Below are positions 56,849 to 64,000 of a DNA stretch of 64,000 nt, one piece after another. A model generated the notes under the pieces. That model worked only from the letters and a program-made list of their open reading frames with translations. It searched no databases and had not been told where the DNA came from. This DNA comes from Jejuia pallidilutea. GTDB taxonomy: Bacteria > Bacteroidota > Bacteroidia > Flavobacteriales > Flavobacteriaceae. The stretch covers positions 248,001 through 312,000 of the forward strand of contig NZ_PVEO01000004.1 of the NCBI RefSeq assembly GCF_002973595.1, written 5' to 3'. The translations under genes and the position numbers were made by a program. Position 1 is the stretch's first letter, and the number at the start of each line of letters is the position of its first letter.

Positions 56849-58255
56849 ATGATTAAGCAAACCTTTACCGTGCTATCCGTCTTATTGATGATTTTTTCAT
56901 GTCGCGCGCAATTGGCAGTCAAACCATCGAACGTTATAGAAATAAGCTCCATAACCGAACTTAAGGCGTATATAAACCAAGATAATGTTCATGTAAAACT
57001 TAAAGCAGGGAACTATCAAATCGATTCAGCTGAAAAAATAAGATTTATTGAAATAACGGGGAATAATTCCTATTTCGATATGAGAGGGGCTAGATTTATG
57101 GTAGATACCAAACTCTTTGACCGTCCCGATTTAATTAAAAGTGATGACGGCAACAGTATGTATTGCGCCATTGAAATATCGGGTAATCACGTTATGCTTG
57201 AAGGTTTATATATTGAAACTTATGGTCATACTCCAGGTAGACAGAGCAAGAATAAAATCTTCAATCTCGTTGGGGAGCATGTTACTTTAAAAGATGTTGA
57301 AGTGCGCACTACAGGCTCAAGTCCATGGGGTTATGGATATCTATACGGACTTGGAGGTGGCGATGTGCGTAAGATGAATGGCATTCGTATTGGCTATCCA
57401 GCCAAAAATGTAAAATTGCTTGGGTGTAAGGTTCACATGCGCGCCATGGGGCATGCTATCTTTTTACAAGGGGCAGAAAACACCCTAATTGAAGGTTGCG
57501 AAGTAGATGGGTTATTGCGTACTACCGATGCGATGCTTGCCGAAACTTCTGGTTACGGTTTCGATAAGAATTTTTATGCGGCAAAAGGCAATTATATCGA
57601 AGGCACTATAGTGGCCGAAGATGGTAAAATATTACCTGGAGAAATCATTTCTTTAAGTGAAGACGGGATTCGCATGTATCCGGAATACAACGGACATAAA
57701 ACAATAAATACCACAATTAAAAATTGTACGGTTACCCAAATGCGACGCGGTATTTGTACGGGCTTGAGTACTTCGGGTGATACCATTATAGATTGTGTGG
57801 TACGCGACTGTGTGGCTACAGGTTATAATATTGGAAATGAGGATGTTGTTATTAATTGTAGTGCAGATGCTAAATATGGCGAGGCGTTTTGTATTCCATA
57901 TACCAATGCTAAAAATGCTAAAGTTGAAATGACCATTTTGGATAGTAGGAATGGATTAGCTAATAATCTATTGGCTAAAATAAATGGAACGGGACATTCA
58001 GTAGTCATTAAAACCGATAATTCTGATTATATACCAGATACTATGGCAATCAAGTTGTCGGTATGGGAAGGCTATGGCAATTTTAACGAAAATGCAACGA
58101 TGCATGCTACCGATATTACATTAGATAATCAAACTTCAGCAGAAGTCATCACGTTCAAAGGTACAGAGAATTTAAAAATAAAGAGTGTTGGAAAAGTACG
58201 TGAAGCTACCGATTCGGAAAATGTAATAAACGAAGGTAATCGCACAAAGCGTTAA
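56849..58255 (+). CDS. Beta-helix lipoprotein of the locus's secreted helix family
   Basis: A 468-residue, probably lipid-anchored protein (L-M-I-F-S-C near residue 18). Essentially a bare beta-helix: it opens with V-K-L-K-A-G-N-Y and keeps the shared blocks R-A-M-G-H-A-I-F-L-Q, E-G-C-E-V-D-G-L-L-R-T and S-L-S-E-D-G-I-R-M-Y. It lacks the binding modules and T9SS sorting domain of the genes at 23140, 25347 and 47616. The simplest reading is a cell-bound or periplasmic member that processes shorter fragments from the secreted ones. Activity is unassigned. Confidence 0.72.
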   Translation: MIKQTFTVLSVLLMIFSCRAQLAVKPSNVIEISSITELKAYINQDNVHVKLKAGNYQIDSAEKIRFIEITGNNSYFDMRGARFMVDTKLFDRPDLIKSDDGNSMYCAIEISGNHVMLEGLYIETYGHTPGRQSKNKIFNLVGEHVTLKDVEVRTTGSSPWGYGYLYGLGGGDVRKMNGIRIGYPAKNVKLLGCKVHMRAMGHAIFLQGAENTLIEGCEVDGLLRTTDAMLAETSGYGFDKNFYAAKGNYIEGTIVAEDGKILPGEIISLSEDGIRMYPEYNGHKTINTTIKNCTVTQMRRGICTGLSTSGDTIIDCVVRDCVATGYNIGNEDVVINCSADAKYGEAFCIPYTNAKNAKVEMTILDSRNGLANNLLAKINGTGHSVVIKTDNSDYIPDTMAIKLSVWEGYGNFNENATMHATDITLDNQTSAEVITFKGTENLKIKSVGKVREATDSENVINEGNRTKR

Positions 58256-58276
58256 GAAGCTACAAAAAACATAGTT

Positions 58277-60934
58277 ATGAGAATAAAATTTAGTTTACTC
58301 TTAATCGCGTTAGTGTTGGTGTCATCTGCACAAGCACAAACAATAAACGATGCAAAAGTTAAAAGCGTTGTAAAACAAACAGAGCAGACTAAAAGTAATG
58401 ATTGGCCTGTATTAACAACTTATAACCAAAGTCACATTGCTAAAATAGCCATGCCTATTGGTGGTATTGGTACGGGTACAGTTGCCCTTGGTGGTAGAGG
58501 AGATTTACGCGATTGGGAAATTATGAATACAGCCGCCAAAGGTTACATTCCCACCAGTGAAAAATTAAGATACATCGGGCCATTTTTTGCATTTTACACT
58601 AAAACTGCTGATGGTAAAAAAGATACAAGAGTACTAGAAGGGCCTTTGGATTATTCGTTGTACGAAGGGGCTTTTGGGAGTCCTACTGTAAATCATGGTT
58701 TTCCTCGTTTTGAATCTTGTAGTTTTAATGCAGCTTATCCTTTCGGACAAGTATTGCTTTCTGATAAAAAAGTACCACTTGATGTTCGTATCAAGGCGTT
58801 CAACCCCTTAATACCTGGAGATGCCAATGCCAGTGGAATACCCATTGCAGTCATTACCTATGAGTTAACAAATACGACGGATAAACCGGTGTTCGCATCT
58901 GTTTGTGCCAATATGCCCAATTTTATTGGAGAAGATGGTTCGGTAAGAGAGCCTAAAGGGAGAGGTAATGCTTTAATTCCTGTGGGAGCTAAAGAGAATA
59001 AGAATGTTTTCAGAAAAAATAAAAATGCGCAAGGTATTTATATGAGTTCTGAGGGTGTGGCTAAAAATGCTGAAGCTTGGGGAACCATGGCTTTATCAAC
59101 CTCTAGTAACGAAAATGTGACGTACCGTACGTCTTGGGGAAAAGAAGTTTGGGGAAATTCACGTTTAGATTTTTGGGACGATTATAGTGTTGATGGTCGT
59201 ATAGATAATAGAGAACATAATGGAGAAGATAGACCTATGGCTTCTATGGCTGTAGAAGTATCGGTGCCAGCAAATACAAGTCGTGAAGTCACTTTTTATC
59301 TCACATGGCATTTTCCTAATAGAGAAACTTGGACTCCTGCCGATGATGGTTTGGATAACATGTTAACCAATTATTACACCACTCAGTACAAAGATGCTTG
59401 GGATGTGGTTGAAAAAACAATGCCACAACTACCAAACCTTGAAAACAAAACAAAAGAGTTTGTGAATGCTTTTGCAAATAGCGATTTGCCAAAGGTTGTA
59501 AAAGAAGCGGCTTTGTACAACACATCAACCTTACGTACCCAAACTTGTTTTAGAACTGCCGATGGGCATTTTTACGGATGGGAAGGAACTAGTAATACCA
59601 AAGGCGTTTGCCACGGAAATTGTACACATGTGTGGAATTACGATCAGGCAACACCTTTTTTGTTTGGGGAATTAGCACGCTCTATGCGCGAAATAGAATT
59701 TGCTCATGCTACAGATGACAAAGGAATGATGAGTTTTCGTGTGAATTTACCACTAGAACGTGCGAACGAATTTGGTAGACCTGCTGCCGATGGTCAGTTG
59801 GGAGCTATTATGAAGATGTATAGAGATTGGCAAATGAGTGGAGACAATGAGTTGTTGAAAAAACTCTGGCCTAAGGTAAAAAAAGCCATGGAATTCTGTT
59901 GGATAAAAGGAGGTTGGGATCCTAATAAAGATGGTGTGATGGATGGTTGCCAACACAACACGATGGATGTTCAGTACTTTGGACCCAACCCTCAAATGGG
60001 AATTTGGTATTTAGGAGCTTTAAAAGCAGCCTCAAAAATGGCCGACTTTTCTGGTGATAAAAAATTTGCAAAAACTTGTAATACGCTGTTTAAAAAAGGA
60101 AGCAAGTGGATGGATGAAAATTTGTTTAATGGAGAATATTATGTGCATCATATTGAACCTCCAAAAAGCAGAGAGGATATTGCAGCTCCATTACTAAAAG
60201 GATTGGAATCTAAAGATTTAGAAAATCCTGCTTATCAATTGGGTAAAGGTTGTTTGGTGGATCAGTTGGTAGGTCAATTTATGGCTCATATTTGCGACTT
60301 GGGTTATTTAACCAATCAAGAAAACATAAAAACAACCTTAAATAGCATCATGAAATACAACTATAGAGACGATAGTAGCTCTGGTTTTAACAATATGCGT
60401 TCGTTTGTGTTGGGTGATGAAAAATCATTGGTGATGGCTAGTTATCCTGGAGAAAGACCTTTGTATCCTTTTCCTTATTTTACGGAAGCCATGACCGGGT
60501 TTGAATATACAGCGGCTATTGGTATGATGTACGAAGGACAAACAGAAAATGGGTTAACAAATATTAAAAATATCAGAGACCGCTACGATGGTTTAAAACG
60601 CAACCCGTTTAACGAAGCCGAATGTGGAAACAATTATGCTAGAGCCATGGCAAGCTGGGGAGCAGTCATTGCGCTTTCAGGGTTTCATTATTCAGCTGTT
60701 GAAAAATCCATTCAATTTACAGCAACTCCGGGAAATTATTTTTGGTCTAACGGCACCCAATACGGCACCGTAGATATTAAAGACAAGGGCAAAACGAAAT
60801 CCGTAACATTTATGGTGCATAGCGGCGAACTGTCTTTAAAGTCAATAAAGCTTAAAGACTTTGGAGGTCTATCGTTCAAAAGTGAAAAGACCTTAAAAAA
60901 AGGCGATACCGAAACATTTGTCATTTCTAATTAA
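58277..60934 (+). CDS. GH116-family glycosidase (GBA2-like), Sec-secreted
   Basis: An 885-residue protein with a Sec signal peptide (ending A-Q-A-Q). The N-terminal beta domain opens M-P-I-G-G-I-G-T-G-T-V-A-L-G-G-R-G-D-L, characteristic of GBA2/GH116. The (alpha/alpha)6 domain has G-N-C-T-H-V-W-N-Y, Q-H-N-T-M-D with the likely acid/base Asp, and N-E-A-E-C-G-N-N-Y-A-R-A-M-A-S-W at the end. GH116 members cleave beta-glucosides, beta-xylosides or GlcNAc. Followed 20 bp later by a second, divergent GH116 with a different export signal. Confidence 0.87.
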   Translation: MRIKFSLLLIALVLVSSAQAQTINDAKVKSVVKQTEQTKSNDWPVLTTYNQSHIAKIAMPIGGIGTGTVALGGRGDLRDWEIMNTAAKGYIPTSEKLRYIGPFFAFYTKTADGKKDTRVLEGPLDYSLYEGAFGSPTVNHGFPRFESCSFNAAYPFGQVLLSDKKVPLDVRIKAFNPLIPGDANASGIPIAVITYELTNTTDKPVFASVCANMPNFIGEDGSVREPKGRGNALIPVGAKENKNVFRKNKNAQGIYMSSEGVAKNAEAWGTMALSTSSNENVTYRTSWGKEVWGNSRLDFWDDYSVDGRIDNREHNGEDRPMASMAVEVSVPANTSREVTFYLTWHFPNRETWTPADDGLDNMLTNYYTTQYKDAWDVVEKTMPQLPNLENKTKEFVNAFANSDLPKVVKEAALYNTSTLRTQTCFRTADGHFYGWEGTSNTKGVCHGNCTHVWNYDQATPFLFGELARSMREIEFAHATDDKGMMSFRVNLPLERANEFGRPAADGQLGAIMKMYRDWQMSGDNELLKKLWPKVKKAMEFCWIKGGWDPNKDGVMDGCQHNTMDVQYFGPNPQMGIWYLGALKAASKMADFSGDKKFAKTCNTLFKKGSKWMDENLFNGEYYVHHIEPPKSREDIAAPLLKGLESKDLENPAYQLGKGCLVDQLVGQFMAHICDLGYLTNQENIKTTLNSIMKYNYRDDSSSGFNNMRSFVLGDEKSLVMASYPGERPLYPFPYFTEAMTGFEYTAAIGMMYEGQTENGLTNIKNIRDRYDGLKRNPFNEAECGNNYARAMASWGAVIALSGFHYSAVEKSIQFTATPGNYFWSNGTQYGTVDIKDKGKTKSVTFMVHSGELSLKSIKLKDFGGLSFKSEKTLKKGDTETFVISN

Positions 60935-60954
60935 CAAAACAATTTTACTATACC

Positions 60955-63708
60955 ATGGATAAAAAACTCATTCAAAATAACTGTTGCCCAACCTCTGGTT
61001 GTTGCGAACCAAAACATCCTGTAACGAATGGTCGAAGAAGTTTTATTAAAAAAGCTAGTTTATCGGCAGCTATGTTTGCTATCGGGCCAGTAAAACTTAT
61101 GGCAGGACCATTTAGTCAGGAAGATTTTAAACATGGTATTCCAAAAGATAAAAAACTATCCAAAGAATGGATAGAAAGTTTATATGCTAGAAGCGAAGCG
61201 CTAAATGCCACTGGAGAAAACTTGAAATATATTGGTATGCCCATTAACGGTATTGGTACCGGTCAGGTGTATTTGGGGGGCGATGGCAGGCTTTGGTATT
61301 GGAATCTCGACGGAGAGCCAGATGATGTGTGGGAAGAGATGGGCTCCGGACATAAATATATGAAACCAATTACACCTTACAGCCCAATGGATCAGGGGTT
61401 TGCTTTGCAAGTTGGTGCTGGTAAAGAAAAAAGAGTATTTCGATTAGATTCCAATGGTTTTAAGGATATAGTGTTTACTAACAAATACCCAATGGGAGAT
61501 GTGCGTTATTCGGATGAAGCATGTCCTGTTAAAGTTCACCTCGAAGCCTATACACCGTTTATTCCATTAAATCGTGATGATTCCAGTTACCCAGTAACGG
61601 TTATGCGATATACTATTGAAAACACTTCCAATGAAGAACAAGAGGTAGCTATTGCAGGATGGATTGAAAATTTTTCAAATTACAGAACAGGTAAAAAGAA
61701 TAGTAACGGCGTACGTTTAAGTCAGTATCGAGAATACAATGGTTTGTCGGTTGTAGAATGTTGGACAAAACCGCTTAATGATACACATTCAGGAGAAGGT
61801 ATTCCGTTTGATCATGCAAATGATTTCGGAGCAGTTGCACTAGGTTTACTAGTAGAAAAACCTGATATGGTAGATACTCTACGCTCCCAACCCGGAGAGG
61901 TAGGTTTATTTGAGGGTGAAAAACCTAACTCAAATTCAAAAACGGTTCATGAACGCCCATTTAATGAAAAAGCCTATGCTTCAATTGGAAGTAGCGTAAA
62001 ACTTAAACCGGGAGAACAAAAAACCATATCGTTTACTTTGTCTTGGCGTTTTCCAAATGCAAGATTTGTTACAGGTTTTGGAAAAAAGGAATGGTCTCGC
62101 GATATTAACTACTATGCGACCCAATGGATTAGTGCCAGTGATGCGGCTCAAGCAGTGGCTTCAAAGGAAAAAGAGCTAAGAACAAACACACAAAAATGGG
62201 TAGATACCTGGTACGATTCTACCTTGCCTTATTGGTTATTAGAGCGCGCTTTTATTCCTGTTGACTGTATGCAAACGCAAGTGGCCGGACGTATGGCCTT
62301 GCAAGGAGGAAGGTATAGTCTTGATGAAGGCGTAACTTGTTGCGAAGGAAACTGCACCCATGTATGGCACTATGCCCAAGGTTTAGCCCGCATGTTTCCA
62401 GTAATTGAAAGAGAATGTCGTGAGCAAGTAGAATATGATCTTGGTTTTAAAGAAGATACAGGGGCGATGAATTTTCGTTGTTCTACAAAAGCTTTTAAAG
62501 AAGCGCCAGACGGACAGTGTGGCACAATTTTAAGAGTGTTAAGGGAAAGCCAAATGACCACAGATTACAGTTTTCTTGAAAGTATTTGGGAACGTACCAA
62601 ACTGTCTATGGATTATGTAATCGAAACGTGGGACGAAGACAGGGATGGAGTAATGACTGGTGCTCAGCATAATACATTAGACGGAAATTGGTTTGGAAAA
62701 GTACACTGGTTAACAAATATGTATCATGCCGCACTAAAAGCATCGGCTCAAATGGCAAGACAAATGAATCAACCTCAAGTAGCCAAACGTTATGAAACAC
62801 TTGTTTCAAAAGGTGCCAAAGCCATGGTTGATACCATGTGGAAAGAAGAGTTTGGTTACTTTATTCATATTCCTGAACTCGAACCCGAAAAAACACGAGG
62901 TTCAACAACGGGTTGTCATATCGATCAGGTGCTTGGCGAATTTTGGTTACATAACCTTGGGCTTGATCCTATTTTGCCAAGGGATAAAGTTAGAAAAGCC
63001 CTAGAATCACTTTGGATTTATAATTTCTCGCCTAACGTTGGAGATTTCAGAAAAGATAACCCAAAAGGGCGTTGGTATGCTGCCGAAGGCGATGCTGGTT
63101 TAGTGATGTGTACATGGCCGTTTGGAAAGGAAAATGCCCAAAAAACGAATTTCCATAAATACTACAATGAGTGTATGTCTGGATTTGAGTGGCAGGTAGC
63201 CGCACACATGATTTGGGAAGGCATGCTCGAAAAAGGTTTGGCCGTTGGTAAGGCTATTAATGATCGCTATCAACCCAAACACCGTAACCCGTACAATGAA
63301 GTAGAGTGTGGAGATCACTACGCTCGGGCGATGGCAAGTTATAGCGCGTTTATGGCGGTTTGTGGATACCGATATAACGGGCCAGAAGGGAAATTGGCTT
63401 TCGGACCGCGTATGAAACAAGACTATTTTAAAGCAGGTTTTACCACTGCCGAAGGTTGGGGACAATTCACTCAGAAAATAGATGCTGGCAAGCTTGTAGC
63501 AGGAATCGATTTGCGCTATGGTAAATTAAAGCTAAAAGAATTTGCATTGGATAAAGTAGAAAACATTGTGGTAACGAGTGCCACGGTAGAATTGGATGGT
63601 AAGCGAGTTGATGCTTCATTCAAAGCGGAAGCCGACCGATATATTCTAAGTTTCGATTCCGATTTGGTTTTCAGTGAAGGGTCTAAATTACGGTTTGAAT
63701 TCAGTTAA
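60955..63708 (+). CDS. GH116-family glycosidase (GBA2-like) with Tat signal
   Basis: A 917-residue paralogue of the preceding gene. The N-terminus has a Cys cluster (N-C-C-P-T-S-G-C-C-E-P) followed by a twin-arginine signal (G-R-R-S-F-I-K-K-A) and a hydrophobic stretch, so it should be exported folded. The GH116 beta domain shows M-P-I-N-G-I-G-T-G-Q-V-Y-L-G-G. The helical domain has E-G-N-C-T-H-V-W-H-Y, Q-H-N-T-L-D and N-E-V-E-C-G-D-H-Y-A-R-A-M-A-S-Y. Tat export may reflect a cofactor, metal or co-folded partner. The Cys pairs are of unknown use. The substrate is likely a beta-xyloside or beta-glucoside. Confidence 0.87.
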   Translation: MDKKLIQNNCCPTSGCCEPKHPVTNGRRSFIKKASLSAAMFAIGPVKLMAGPFSQEDFKHGIPKDKKLSKEWIESLYARSEALNATGENLKYIGMPINGIGTGQVYLGGDGRLWYWNLDGEPDDVWEEMGSGHKYMKPITPYSPMDQGFALQVGAGKEKRVFRLDSNGFKDIVFTNKYPMGDVRYSDEACPVKVHLEAYTPFIPLNRDDSSYPVTVMRYTIENTSNEEQEVAIAGWIENFSNYRTGKKNSNGVRLSQYREYNGLSVVECWTKPLNDTHSGEGIPFDHANDFGAVALGLLVEKPDMVDTLRSQPGEVGLFEGEKPNSNSKTVHERPFNEKAYASIGSSVKLKPGEQKTISFTLSWRFPNARFVTGFGKKEWSRDINYYATQWISASDAAQAVASKEKELRTNTQKWVDTWYDSTLPYWLLERAFIPVDCMQTQVAGRMALQGGRYSLDEGVTCCEGNCTHVWHYAQGLARMFPVIERECREQVEYDLGFKEDTGAMNFRCSTKAFKEAPDGQCGTILRVLRESQMTTDYSFLESIWERTKLSMDYVIETWDEDRDGVMTGAQHNTLDGNWFGKVHWLTNMYHAALKASAQMARQMNQPQVAKRYETLVSKGAKAMVDTMWKEEFGYFIHIPELEPEKTRGSTTGCHIDQVLGEFWLHNLGLDPILPRDKVRKALESLWIYNFSPNVGDFRKDNPKGRWYAAEGDAGLVMCTWPFGKENAQKTNFHKYYNECMSGFEWQVAAHMIWEGMLEKGLAVGKAINDRYQPKHRNPYNEVECGDHYARAMASYSAFMAVCGYRYNGPEGKLAFGPRMKQDYFKAGFTTAEGWGQFTQKIDAGKLVAGIDLRYGKLKLKEFALDKVENIVVTSATVELDGKRVDASFKAEADRYILSFDSDLVFSEGSKLRFEFS

Positions 63709-63767
63709 AAGCAAGTTTATTTAATGATTTAAAATACAAGATTGATTTTAACCTACATCATAAACAA

Positions 63768-64000
63768 ATGAAAACAATATTAAGAGCTACGTTATTTGGT
63801 TTACTATTGGTTAGTAACATAATAGAAGCCAAAGACATAAAAATCAATTCCCTAAAAGAGTTGGCTAAATATGCTGCAGAAAGTGGCAATACCATAACCA
63901 TGGCTCCGGGAGTCTATCAATTAACTGATTATTTAACTCGGGATATTGTCGAAAACCAACGAATTAATAAAGAATATCAATACATCACTTTTAGCGGAAG
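63768..64000 (+). CDS. Beta-helix family protein, 3' truncated by the window
   Basis: Starts at the ATG at 63768 and runs off the window after ~77 codons. It has a signal peptide (M-K-T-I-L-R-A-T-L-F-G-L-L-L-V-S, ending I-I-E-A-K), then I-N-S-L-K-E-L-A-K-Y-A and M-A-P-G-V-Y, the same opening as the other helix proteins in this locus and as PL6-type enzymes generally. Its modules and secretion route cannot be known from this part. It lies 59 bp after the second GH116. Confidence 0.65.
   Translation, partial: MKTILRATLFGLLLVSNIIEAKDIKINSLKELAKYAAESGNTITMAPGVYQLTDYLTRDIVENQRINKEYQYITFSG

Noticed and set aside
1-64000. tRNA, rRNA, CRISPR, insertion sequences, phage or integrase genes
   Set aside because: None was seen; all sizeable frames are carbohydrate-active, esterase, sulfatase or transport proteins.

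Overview
The window is a 64 kb carbohydrate-degradation locus, very probably from a marine flavobacterium (Bacteroidota). Seen directly: low GC, almost no spacing between genes, and a secretory signal on nearly every protein (many are lipoproteins). Three proteins end in the C-terminal sorting domain of the type IX secretion system, and the recognisable -7 promoter elements resemble the Bacteroidota TAnnTTTG box. There are no tRNA or rRNA genes, transposases, CRISPR arrays or phage genes. Genus and species cannot be told from the window.

Layout. (1) 1-9314: the end of a sugar porter, an esterase, a sulfatase, a large heparinase II/III-like protein, a GH97 and a second sulfatase, closed by a terminator. 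(2) 9442-19522: two more large heparinase-like proteins, an esterase, a parallel beta-helix GH141-like lipoprotein with a C-terminal PDZ domain, and a GH29 fucosidase, closed by a terminator. (3) 19654-27431: four short units: an SGNH esterase carrying the GH29 C-terminal module, a 646-residue heparinase-like protein, and two tandem T9SS-secreted beta-helix enzymes. (4) 27800-47351: a long run with three sulfatases, GH43-CBM6, GH39, two heparinase-like proteins, an esterase, a GH28-like protein, a second GH43 and a GH95. (5) 47616-50543: the only minus-strand gene, a 975-residue T9SS beta-helix protein with two CBM6-like modules and an F-type lectin module. (6) 50918-64000: GH172, GH31 with PA14, a sulfatase, a beta-helix lipoprotein, two GH116 and the start of another beta-helix gene that runs off the window.

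Combined function (inference): the T9SS beta-helix proteins cut the polymer outside the cell, held on it by lectin or CBM6-like modules. Six sulfatases and four esterases strip sulfate and acyl groups. Heparinase-like proteins and the GH28-like protein act on uronic-acid linkages. GH29, GH95 and GH141-like enzymes remove fucose. GH31, GH39, GH43 and GH116 fit xylose, arabinose or glucose side chains; GH97 and GH172 fit alpha-linked hexose or arabinofuranose. This points to a sulfated, acylated polysaccharide rich in fucose and uronic acid with xylose, such as a brown-algal fucoidan or fucoglucuronan, or a diatom fucose-containing sulfated polysaccharide. The substrate is not proven. No SusC/SusD pair and no regulator lie in the window.

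The most striking non-coding signal is a 27-bp palindrome (11-bp arms, 5-bp spacer). It occurs before four genes, each time with a -7-like element starting exactly 21 bp after the palindrome ends. It looks like the binding site of an activator encoded elsewhere.
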